Notes under the pieces: generated by a model
Database searches by the model: none
The model's input: the letters and a program-made list of their open reading frames with translations, nothing else
What the model was told of the DNA's origin: nothing
Origin: UBA10183 sp041653835
Lineage (GTDB): Bacteria; Omnitrophota; Gorgyraeia; Gorgyraeales; Gorgyraeaceae
Length of the DNA stretch: 13,607 nt
Direction of reading: 5' to 3'
NCBI GenBank assembly: GCA_041653835.1
Contig: JBAZEP010000042.1
Span: forward strand, 1-13,607
Shown: in pieces, positions 6,402 to 12,127 of the stretch
How the letters are laid out: every line of letters begins with the position of its first letter
Numbering within the stretch: position 1 is the first letter of the stretch
Made by a program: the position numbers and the translations under genes

Positions 6402-7658
6402 ATGAGCATATTTAAGATAGATAAGATCATTATAGCCGCTATTATAGTTATAATAGCGTACTTCTCATTCCGCCTGGTGATTCCCGCCTTGGCCGATAAG
6501 CCTCCCATGGACATGGCGCTCATGGAAGAATTTATCTCCGGGAAAATCAGCCCTGAAAAAGCGCGCGAGACCGCTGATAATATCCGTTCCGAGATACAAA
6601 AAAATCCAGGCAATGAAACCAACTATGCCGCGCTGGCGTTTGTCTGCGATTATAGCGGTTCATACAAAGATGCCGTGGAGGCGTTGAAATCTGAAATAAA
6701 ATTCGCCCCGGAAAACAGCCAATGGGACATAATCTACGGCAATCTCGCCAGGGAATATCTCAATCTTGGCGAAACCGACGAGATCAAAAAGCCCGCGCTC
6801 AAATCCCTGAAATTCAATCCATCCAATATCAACAGCCATTTGAATTTATTGAAATATTATGTCCTTAAAGGCGAATACAAAGAAGCCGCTAAAGAGCTGA
6901 AGATAGTCGCTGAACTCGATAAAGAAATGGATTTCTATTACGAAATATATACCTGCTGCTACGATAAAGTCAAGAATAAGGCCGGTCTGATAGAGCTTTT
7001 CCAGGAAGCGGTCAATATCGACCCTAAAAACCCCTTATCCCACAGGGCGCTTGGGACAGCCATAAGAGATTTTTCCCGCGAAGATATGGAAAAGAATTTA
7101 TCCCTGGTCATGGAGTCTTTCAGGAAGGCGCTGGAGCTTAATGAAAATCATATCCCTACTTATATATCAGTCGCCAATACGTATCTCTACCTGGGATTCC
7201 ATACTAATAAAAAAGAATATTTCAGGGATTCCCTTGTCTGGATCAACAAGGCGCACCGCCTGGACCCCAGGAACCTGAAGGTGGCGTATTCGATGGGCAA
7301 TATATTTTTAGCCATGGAGGAATACGATAAAGGCATCGAGAAGCTGGAATACGCGTTCAATAACGGCGCCAATGACGAGGATACCGTAACGCTCCTCGCG
7401 GCAGCCTATAATAATGAGGCGTACGCGTGTTACGAGTCAGGCAAGGATATCAAAAAGGGTTTGAGGCTGGTTGACAAGGCCATCGCGCTGGATCCGGACA
7501 ACGGCCTCATCCTGAGCACCAAGGCGGAGCTCCTTTATAAGGCAAAAAGGTTCGAAGAGGCATACGCGCATATCCGGCGGGCAGCCGAACTCGCGCCGGA
7601 TGAGCCCGGCATCGCGGAGGAGATGGCGTTTATGGAAAAGGCGGTGAAACAAAAATAG
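6402..7658 (+). CDS. Membrane-anchored tetratricopeptide-repeat protein
   Basis: This 418-residue protein has a short cytoplasmic N-terminus, one membrane helix at about residues 8-30 and a soluble domain of TPR helices from about 68 to the end. Recognisable TPR units include NYAALAFVCDYSGSYKDAVE, SHRALGTAIRDFS, AYSMGNIFLAMEEYDKGIEK and STKAELLYKAKRFEEAYAHI, each followed by the typical xLDP/xxP spacer (AVNIDPKNP, AIALDPDNG, AAELAPDEP). TPR arrays are protein-binding scaffolds, so the partner sets the function, and nothing here identifies it. The N-terminal helix could be an uncleaved signal anchor, placing the repeats in the periplasm. The first ATG was chosen because the membrane helix would be lost with any later one. 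No Shine-Dalgarno is visible before it, matching the very short predicted leader. A promoter begins 3 bases after its stop. Confidence 0.88.
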   Translation: MSIFKIDKIIIAAIIVIIAYFSFRLVIPALADKPPMDMALMEEFISGKISPEKARETADNIRSEIQKNPGNETNYAALAFVCDYSGSYKDAVEALKSEIKFAPENSQWDIIYGNLAREYLNLGETDEIKKPALKSLKFNPSNINSHLNLLKYYVLKGEYKEAAKELKIVAELDKEMDFYYEIYTCCYDKVKNKAGLIELFQEAVNIDPKNPLSHRALGTAIRDFSREDMEKNLSLVMESFRKALELNENHIPTYISVANTYLYLGFHTNKKEYFRDSLVWINKAHRLDPRNLKVAYSMGNIFLAMEEYDKGIEKLEYAFNNGANDEDTVTLLAAAYNNEAYACYESGKDIKKGLRLVDKAIALDPDNGLILSTKAELLYKAKRFEEAYAHIRRAAELAPDEPGIAEEMAFMEKAVKQK

Positions 7659-7661
7659 TTG

Positions 7662-7689
7662 TTGACAAAAATATAAAAGATGCTATACT
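7662..7689 (+). promoter_or_regulatory. Near-consensus sigma-70 promoter upstream of the cold-shock gene
   Basis: TTGACA (7662-7667, perfect -35), a 16-base spacer, and TATACT (7684-7689) preceded by TGC (extended -10). This is the strongest promoter in the window and starts right after the TPR stop codon. Transcription would begin near 7696. Confidence 0.8.
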
Positions 7690-7695
7690 ATCAAT

Positions 7696-7776
7696 AATTA
7701 GCAAAGTAGTAGTAAATAAGGGATTAGAAGTTTGGAGCCGTAAGGTACAAAGCACTAACCTTGCGGCGTTTTTGTT
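7696..7776 (+). ncRNA. Candidate short RNA or attenuator leader upstream of the cold-shock gene
   Basis: A transcript from the strong promoter would run about 80 bases and meet an intrinsic terminator before the cold-shock gene. No plausible open reading frame or known riboswitch consensus is recognisable in it. The product could be an independent small RNA or a 5' leader that controls read-through. A single-stranded GGATTAG (7721-7727) can pair with CTAACC (7755-7760), with one bulged A. That pairing would compete with the terminator stem, which would suit attenuation. Both ends are predicted, not observed. Confidence 0.5.
7737..7773 (+). terminator. Intrinsic terminator between promoter and cold-shock gene
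   Basis: GCCGTAAGGT (7737-7746) pairs over all 10 positions with ACCTTGCGGC (7758-7767), with one G-U pair and an 11-base loop. It is followed by GTTTTTGTTT. On the + strand this is a standard rho-independent terminator. Its position inside the cold-shock gene's upstream region is unusual. Confidence 0.75.
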
Positions 7777-7788
7777 TCTGCCATTATT

Positions 7789-7797
7789 TGCTATAAT
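7789..7797 (+). promoter_or_regulatory. Second promoter (extended -10) of the cold-shock gene
   Basis: TGCTATAAT is a perfect extended -10, just downstream of the terminator. The -35 region is T-rich and poor (TTTTGT with 16-base spacing). Transcription near 7803-7805 would give a leader of under 20 bases beginning with the purine-rich Shine-Dalgarno AAGGAAAGGGGG (7801-7812). Confidence 0.55.
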
Positions 7798-7821
7798 CTT
7801 AAGGAAAGGGGGTAGTGAGTA

Positions 7822-8022
7822 ATGGCAAAGGGAAAAGTAAAATGGTTCAATAACCAAAAAGGTTATGGATTTATTACACCTGAGAACGGTAAGGATGTAT
7901 TTGTACATCACAGCGTTATACAGGGAGAAGGCTACAAGTCTTTAGAAGAAGGCCAGGAAGTAGAGTTTGAAATACAGAATGGTCCTAAGGGCGAACAAGC
8001 CGTAAACGTAGTAAAGTTATAA
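7822..8022 (+). CDS. csp: Cold-shock domain protein (CspA family)
   Basis: This 66-residue protein is a single cold-shock domain of standard length. RNP1 is KGYGFI (residues 13-18) and RNP2 is VFVHH (26-30); the opening KGKVKWFNNQ and the ending GPKGEQAVNVVKL are typical. It binds single-stranded RNA and DNA and melts mRNA structure in the cytoplasm; despite the name, many homologues are made constitutively. The Shine-Dalgarno (AAAGGGGGT, 7805-7813) is well placed. The gene stands alone: its own promoter region lies upstream, with two candidate promoters separated by a terminator, and a strong terminator follows 17 bases after the stop. That architecture suggests high and separately controlled expression. 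Family assignment is certain; which paralogue it is cannot be said. Confidence 0.97.
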   Translation: MAKGKVKWFNNQKGYGFITPENGKDVFVHHSVIQGEGYKSLEEGQEVEFEIQNGPKGEQAVNVVKL

Positions 8023-8039
8023 TCCGTCGGACATAATGG

Positions 8040-8073
8040 GGCCCGGATCGAAAGATCCGGGCCTTATTTTTTT
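8040..8073 (+). terminator. Rho-independent terminator of the cold-shock gene
   Basis: A perfect 10-bp stem, GGCCCGGATC (8040-8049) with GATCCGGGCC (8054-8063), is closed by a stable GAAA tetraloop and followed by TTATTTTTTT. It is unambiguous on the + strand. Confidence 0.95.
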
Positions 8074-8094
8074 CGGTAATCGCGGGAGGATAAT

Positions 8095-8619
8095 GTGGAA
8101 AGAAAAAATATAGTGACTATGAAGGGGAACGCGGTGACATTGCTGGGCAATGAGTTGAAAATAGGCGCGCAGGCGCCGGATTTCAAAGCTCTGGATACCT
8201 CTATGGGAGAAGCCGGGCTTTTAACCTTCAAGGATAAAATAAAACTGATAGCGGCTGTTCCGTCACTTGACACACCTGTCTGCGACACTGAGATAAAGCG
8301 TTTTAACGATGAGGCGTCCAAGCTTTCCAAAGAGCTCGCCATCATTTTTATATCTATGGATCTGCCTTTCGCGCAGAAAAGATTCTGCCAGGCAAACGAT
8401 ATAAAGATAGTAAAGACCTTGTCTGACCACAGGGACGCGGATTTCGGCATGAAATTCGGTGTGCTGATAAAAGAAATGCGCCTCTTGAGCCGCGCCATAT
8501 TCATACTGGACAAGAACGACATTGTCCGGTATATCCAGATCGTCCCGGAATTGAGCGCGCAGCCTGATTACGACTCGGCGCTCGCCGCGCTTAAGAAAGA
8601 AGTTCTTCGCAGTACTTAA
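8095..8619 (+). CDS. tpx: Thiol peroxidase (Tpx-type peroxiredoxin)
   Basis: This 174-residue enzyme reduces hydrogen peroxide and alkyl hydroperoxides using thioredoxin. The peroxidatic cysteine is C63 in SLDTPVCDTEIKRF, with T60 of the active-site loop. The resolving cysteine is C98 in DLPFAQKRFCQAND. These positions match the atypical two-cysteine Tpx class (C61 and C95 in E. coli). It starts with GTG at 8095: an overlapping ATG at 8093 is out of frame and soon stops, GGGAGG (8084-8089) is placed for the GTG, and the N-terminus ERKNIVTMKGNAVTLLG matches the family start. A later ATG at 8119 would cut off the first strand. Its last 29 bases overlap the 3' end of the convergent prenyl synthase gene, and a terminator-like hairpin lies 45 bases past its stop. 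Confidence 0.95.
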   Translation: MERKNIVTMKGNAVTLLGNELKIGAQAPDFKALDTSMGEAGLLTFKDKIKLIAAVPSLDTPVCDTEIKRFNDEASKLSKELAIIFISMDLPFAQKRFCQANDIKIVKTLSDHRDADFGMKFGVLIKEMRLLSRAIFILDKNDIVRYIQIVPELSAQPDYDSALAALKKEVLRST

Positions 8620-9616
8620 TGAGGATTTTTTTGTAAACCTCGCGCAGGCGCGAACTAGCGCAGAACGCCTTTGCCTTTTTGGCAAAGGCGTTTATTTCTG
8701 TCCAGGCGTGGTCTATGGCGCCGGAATTTATTATTATCCCGTGCGCCTCCAGAAGTTCGGAATAAGAGGCGTTGTTTTTTTTCAATACGCGTTCCAGCGC
8801 CAGGCGTTCTTTTTTACCTGAACTACGGCAGGCATGCCAGACAAGCAGGGTTATTTTAGCTTCTCGCAGGTCAATGAGCCTGGTTTTGGCCGGCTCAAGG
8901 ATATCGGCGATATCGTCTTTTATCTGGAACGCCCTGCCCAGGTATATGCCGCACTTGAATAACCTGTCGATTTCCTCTTTTCTGGCGCCCGCGAGCATGG
9001 CGCCAAGTGAAAGAGGGGCGGCGAAAGAATAAACAGCGGTTTTCAGGTCATATACCTTATATATATCTCCTCTTTTTATCTTATTTATAGCTTTTGATCC
9101 GTATATAAGTTCCAGGAATTCGCCGGAGCCGGTAAAAACAGCGGCATCGATCAGTTTTTTCAGCGCCTTTTCCTTGCGCCCAGGGTTTTCGTCGATAGCC
9201 AGGAATGCCGCGATACCCATGGCGTATATTATGTCCCCGATGACGATCGCCAGGTCTTTGCCGCTATATTTCGCGTGGTTATGTTTCGCGAGGTACGCGT
9301 CAAGCATAGCATGCATGGAGAGCTTGCCTCTCCTGGTATCGGATTTATCTATTATATCGTCGTGCACCAGGATAAAATCATGGATAAGTTCCATAGAAAG
9401 CGCGCCGGTGTACAATCCTTTCGCCGGTTTATTCGCGAAACCGAGATACCCGATGATGAATAAGATCGGCCGTATCCTTTTGCCGCGCCTGAGGATAAAA
9501 TCCTCGATGTGGCTGAAAAGCGCGGGTGATATCCTGTTAAGCGAGTATAGCTTGTCCGCGCGGCGCGTGTATCGTACGAGTTCTTTTTCCAGGGTATTTT
9601 TTATTTTACTTAACAT
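8591..9616 (-). CDS. Prenyl diphosphate synthase (trans-isoprenyl, short-chain type)
   Basis: This 341-residue enzyme joins isopentenyl diphosphate units to an allylic primer. Visible motifs: GKRIRP at 45-50; first aspartate-rich motif HDDIIDKSDTRRG, with D86, D87 and D90; GEFLEL at 165-170, in place of the usual GQ..DL; KTAVYSFAAPLSLGAMLAG; and the second motif QIKDDIADI, with D234, D235 and D238. The first motif is the short DDxxD form, as in archaeal-type geranylgeranyl and longer-chain synthases, not the DDxxxxD of bacterial FPP synthase. F81, five residues before it, is an aromatic stop of the kind that limits chains to about C15-C20. RRGK is followed by LSMHA rather than PT.H, and the loop after the second motif is short. 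Chain length is therefore uncertain. No Shine-Dalgarno precedes the start. Divergent from the UbiA gene, with which it probably cooperates. Confidence 0.9.
   Translation of the reverse strand: MLSKIKNTLEKELVRYTRRADKLYSLNRISPALFSHIEDFILRRGKRIRPILFIIGYLGFANKPAKGLYTGALSMELIHDFILVHDDIIDKSDTRRGKLSMHAMLDAYLAKHNHAKYSGKDLAIVIGDIIYAMGIAAFLAIDENPGRKEKALKKLIDAAVFTGSGEFLELIYGSKAINKIKRGDIYKVYDLKTAVYSFAAPLSLGAMLAGARKEEIDRLFKCGIYLGRAFQIKDDIADILEPAKTRLIDLREAKITLLVWHACRSSGKKERLALERVLKKNNASYSELLEAHGIIINSGAIDHAWTEINAFAKKAKAFCASSRLREVYKKILIKYCEELLS
8664..8697 (+). terminator. Terminator-like hairpin for tpx inside the opposing prenyl synthase gene
   Basis: AACGCCTTTGCC (8664-8675) and GGCAAAGGCGTT (8681-8692) form a perfect 12-bp stem with a TTTTT loop, followed on the + strand by TATTT. 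It lies 45 bases past the tpx stop codon. On the - strand it encodes the AFAKKAKAF stretch of the prenyl synthase and has no T tract after it, so it would terminate only + strand transcripts. Confidence 0.65.
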
Positions 9617-9634
9617 GCAGATATGTTAACATAT
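9610..9634. promoter_or_regulatory. Palindrome in the 23-bp gap between divergent start codons
   Basis: ATATGTTAACATAT (9621-9634) is a perfect 14-bp palindrome, with an additional TTAACAT half at 9610-9616 inverted to it. It yields a TAACAT -10-like box on each strand. On + there is TTTACT (9605-9610), a 16-base spacer, and TAACAT (9627-9632). On - there is TTGTCG (9651-9646), 17 bases, and TAACAT (9628-9623). Predicted starts fall at or within a base or two of the two ATGs (9640 and 9616). It may equally be an operator. Confidence 0.45.
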
Positions 9635-9639
9635 GGCTA

Positions 9640-10551
9640 ATGGCCCGACAAACACTATTTTTTGTTAAGGACCTGGCAAGGGCTTTGAGGCTGCCGTTTA
9701 TCGCGGCGAGCGCGCTTCCTTTTATATTTGGTTCTATAGCGGCAGGGGGCCGTATAAATATACTGAATTTCCTGCTTGGCCTATCCGCGGTCACATTTAC
9801 CCATCTCAGCGCGAATGTCATAAATGACTACGCGGATTCCAGGAGCGGGGCTGACTGGCGGGACAAAAAATTCTTCGGTTTTTTCGGCGGTTCCAAATTA
9901 ATACAGGAGGGCGTGTTCACTGAAAAGTTTTACCTCTCCCTCGCCATAATATCCGGCGCGCTTTCTTTTTCCGCGGTGGCCGCGCTGGCGTTTATCATAA
10001 AAGATATCTTCCCGGTGGTGGTGTTCCTCGCGATAATCTTTCTGGGCTGGTCTTATTCCATGAAACCCCTGAAGCTTTCTTACCGCGGGCTGGGCGAAAT
10101 AATAATATTCCTGCTTTTCGGGCCGGCGCTGGTCATGGGCGGTTATTTTCTCCAGACAGGCTTATTCCCTGACCTTAAAAGTTTTCTTTTGTCCCTGCCT
10201 TTCGGATTCCTGACAACCGCTGTCCTTTACGCCAATGAGGTGCCTGACATGCCGGATGACTCAAAAGCCGGAAAGTTTACATGGGTAAGCATTTTCGGAA
10301 GTTCCCGGGCGTATATATTTTATCGGATTTTGGTAGCCTGTGTTTTCTTGTGCGTGATACTGAATGTTACCCTGGGGCATCTTAAACCAACAGCGTTTTT
10401 TTGTTTTTTGCTTATCCCGCCTCTTGTGAAGGCGTCGGAGATATTGAAAAATTACCCGGAGGATAAAATAAAATTAATGGAATCGTCAAAATTTACCATC
10501 GCGTCGCAGGCGGCGATGAGTTTGATATTGATCATAATAACGGTTTTATAG
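9640..10551 (+). CDS. UbiA-superfamily prenyltransferase, MenA-like
   Basis: This 303-residue integral membrane protein has about eight or nine hydrophobic helices. UbiA enzymes attach a polyprenyl chain to an aromatic or other acceptor in the membrane. The first aspartate-rich motif is NVINDYADSRSGAD (residues 59-72; D63, D66, D72). The second is YANEVPDMPDDSKAGK (198-212 region; N199, D203, D207, K212). FFGGSKLIQEG and the YSMKPLKLSYRGLGE loop are also typical, and closest in memory to MenA (1,4-dihydroxy-2-naphthoate prenyltransferase). Adjacent prenyl synthase and a downstream NDH-2-like flavoprotein favour a quinone role. Other acceptors, such as homogentisate or glycerol-lipid head groups, cannot be excluded. 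The start ATG has no Shine-Dalgarno and there is no in-frame upstream alternative nearby. Confidence 0.87.
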   Translation: MARQTLFFVKDLARALRLPFIAASALPFIFGSIAAGGRINILNFLLGLSAVTFTHLSANVINDYADSRSGADWRDKKFFGFFGGSKLIQEGVFTEKFYLSLAIISGALSFSAVAALAFIIKDIFPVVVFLAIIFLGWSYSMKPLKLSYRGLGEIIIFLLFGPALVMGGYFLQTGLFPDLKSFLLSLPFGFLTTAVLYANEVPDMPDDSKAGKFTWVSIFGSSRAYIFYRILVACVFLCVILNVTLGHLKPTAFFCFLLIPPLVKASEILKNYPEDKIKLMESSKFTIASQAAMSLILIIITVL

Positions 10552-10558
10552 ATAAAGG

Positions 10559-10623
10559 TCCCTCGCCGCATATACGCGGGTATAAGGGCGGACTCGGGAT
10601 CAAATTTTGTTTCACAAAATTTG
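10559..10623. repeat. Two adjacent hairpins in the UbiA-DoxX intergenic gap
   Basis: The first is a compound hairpin: TCCC (10559-10562), CGCC (10564-10567) and TATAC (10571-10575) pair respectively with GGGA (10596-10599), GGCG (10587-10590) and GTATA (10580-10584). The second is a perfect 10-bp stem with a 3-base loop, CAAATTTTGT (10601-10610) with ACAAAATTTG (10614-10623), ending one base before the DoxX Shine-Dalgarno region. Neither has a T tract, so they are not ordinary terminators. They could be a dispersed palindromic repeat or a translational control structure. Confidence 0.5.
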
Positions 10624-10633
10624 TGAGGTGGGT

Positions 10634-11029
10634 ATGAAGGACAGCGCGGGATTGATATTAAGGATCGGGCTTGGAGTAATGTTCCTGGCCCATGGGCTGC
10701 AGCTGGCATTTGGCCTATTCGGCGGCCCCGGAGCGGAAGGGTTCTCAAAGATGCTTTCCACTATGGGTTTTACCCCGGCTATAACATGGTCATATCTGGC
10801 GGGCTATACATGCGTTATCGGAGGTTCGTTATTACTGATCGGGCTCTGGGTGAGAGCGGCTATCTTACCGCTCATGATATTCATGCTCGTGGCTATGATC
10901 AAGGTCCATTTGAAGAACGGCTTTTTCCTGGGTAACGGCGGCTACGAATATAATTTTATTATTATAATAGCGCTCATAGCGTTATTCATGATAGGCCCCG
11001 GCAAGTACGGCATCACAAAGAAGATTTGA
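10634..11029 (+). CDS. DoxX-family membrane protein
   Basis: This 131-residue protein has four predicted membrane helices (about 5-27, 49-70, 74-93 and 105-121). The family signature lies in the last loop: KVHLKNGFFLGNGGYEYN, matching the H..NGFF..GGYEY pattern of DoxX/YphA/MhqP-like proteins. The frame is open from 10607, but the ATG at 10634 is preferred: GAGGTGGG (10625-10632) precedes it and the extra nine residues have no counterpart in the family pattern. DoxX proteins are linked in other bacteria to thiol stress, sulfite handling or quinone resistance, but the chemistry is unsettled. Location next to a quinone-type prenyltransferase and methionine sulfoxide repair agrees with a redox role, as inference. 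Confidence 0.88.
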   Translation: MKDSAGLILRIGLGVMFLAHGLQLAFGLFGGPGAEGFSKMLSTMGFTPAITWSYLAGYTCVIGGSLLLIGLWVRAAILPLMIFMLVAMIKVHLKNGFFLGNGGYEYNFIIIIALIALFMIGPGKYGITKKI

Positions 11030-11042
11030 CGCGTAGAAAAAA

Positions 11043-11065
11043 GTCCGAAAAAAGCGAAAACGGAC
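11043..11065 (+). terminator. Weak hairpin after the DoxX gene
   Basis: GTCCG (11043-11047) pairs with CGGAC (11061-11065) around a 13-base A-rich loop, followed by AATTGTATTT. The stem is short and the T tract broken, so it is at best a weak terminator. Confidence 0.25.
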
Positions 11066-11067
11066 AA

Positions 11068-11095
11068 TTGTATTTATAAGCAATACGTGTATCAT
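11068..11095 (+). promoter_or_regulatory. Possible promoter of the msrAB gene
   Basis: TTGTAT (11068-11073), a 16-base spacer and TATCAT (11090-11095) would start transcription near 11102, essentially at the ATG at 11105. The -10 matches five of six consensus positions and the -35 three of six. The GTG at 11087, an alternative start, would lie upstream of this transcription start. Confidence 0.35.
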
Positions 11096-11104
11096 AAAGT
11101 TATT

Positions 11105-12127
11105 ATGCGGACGGTTAAAGGCCTGCTGGTTTTTATAACTCTTTTCTGCGCGCCCATGACTATGTACGGTCAGACAAAATATGAGAAGGCTGTTTTCGCG
11201 GGCGGGTGTTTCTGGTGCATGCAGCCGGCTTTCGAAAAATTGAAAGGCGTTACTGGGGTGGTATCCGGCTATACAGGCGGATCAGGAAAAGACCCGGATT
11301 ACGAAGATTACGCCGATAAAGGGCATATCGAGGCGGTAGAGATCACTTACGACCCTTCCAAGACGTCGTACGCCGAGCTTCTGGATGTGTTCTGGCGCCA
11401 GATAGATCCCACTGACCCCGGGGGGCAATTCTGCGACAGGGGGCCGCAATACGCCACAGCTATTTTTTACAACACCGGCGAACAAAAACGCCTGGCTGAA
11501 AAATCCAAAGAAGAACTGAGTAACTCTGCCAGATATGATAAGCCGGTTGTTACGGAGATCGTCAAGGCATCTGTTTTTTACAAGGCCGAAGATTACCACC
11601 AGAATTTTGACAAAAAGAACCCGGGCAGGTACAAGTCATACAGGGTCAAATGCGGCCGCGACCAGTATCTGGAAAAGGTATGGGGTAAGGACATGAAAAA
11701 AGACGACCTTGTCAAAAAATTAACGCCGATCCAATATAAGGTAACGCAGGAATGCGGCACAGAGCCCGCGTTCAATAATGAATACTGGGATAACCACAGG
11801 GAAGGCATATATGTGGACGTTGTTTCCGGGGAGCCGCTTTTCAGCTCTATCGATAAATACGATTCAGGCACAGGCTGGCCCAGTTTTACCAAACCTCTTG
11901 AGCCGGGTAATATCGTGGAGAAAGAGGATAAAAGCCTTTCGATGACGAGGACCGAGGTAAAGAGCGCGGGCGCTGATTCCCATCTCGGCCACGTGTTCGA
12001 AGACGGCCCCCAGCCCGCAGGTTTACGCTATTGCCTGAATTCAGCCTCGCTCCGGTTTATTCCCAAGGAAGACCTGGAAAAAGAAGGCTATGGTAAATAC
12101 AAAAAACTTTTCGAAAAATCTCCCTAA
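11105..12127 (+). CDS. msrAB: Exported MsrA-MsrB fusion (methionine sulfoxide reductase)
   Basis: This 340-residue bifunctional enzyme reduces both epimers of methionine sulfoxide in oxidised proteins. The frame extends to a GTG at 11087, but the ATG at 11105 opens a signal peptide (MRTVKGLL, hydrophobic to about 16, then MTMYGQ), so the enzyme acts outside the cytoplasm. The MsrA domain (about 25-180) has GCFWCM with catalytic C35, plus GYTGG, HIEAVEITYDP, QFCDRGPQYATAIFY and AEDYHQNF. The MsrB domain (about 203-325) has DVVSGEPLFSSIDKYDSGTGWPSF, SHLGHVFEDGP and RYCLNSASLRF with catalytic C310. The CxxC zinc motifs of many MsrB proteins are absent. The usual resolving cysteine, in SG(C)GWPSF, is T256; C217 in QECGTEP could replace it. 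The fusion resembles the MsrAB part of Neisseria PilB without its thioredoxin domain. Confidence 0.94.
   Translation: MRTVKGLLVFITLFCAPMTMYGQTKYEKAVFAGGCFWCMQPAFEKLKGVTGVVSGYTGGSGKDPDYEDYADKGHIEAVEITYDPSKTSYAELLDVFWRQIDPTDPGGQFCDRGPQYATAIFYNTGEQKRLAEKSKEELSNSARYDKPVVTEIVKASVFYKAEDYHQNFDKKNPGRYKSYRVKCGRDQYLEKVWGKDMKKDDLVKKLTPIQYKVTQECGTEPAFNNEYWDNHREGIYVDVVSGEPLFSSIDKYDSGTGWPSFTKPLEPGNIVEKEDKSLSMTRTEVKSAGADSHLGHVFEDGPQPAGLRYCLNSASLRFIPKEDLEKEGYGKYKKLFEKSP

Noticed and set aside
7696..7776. Known riboswitch in the cold-shock upstream region
   Set aside because: I compared it from memory with common classes (preQ1, c-di-GMP, fluoride, THF, SAM types) and found no matching conserved core.
9174..9629. 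151-codon + strand open frame across the prenyl synthase gene
   Set aside because: The - strand frame carries both aspartate-rich catalytic motifs; the + strand frame shows nothing recognisable.
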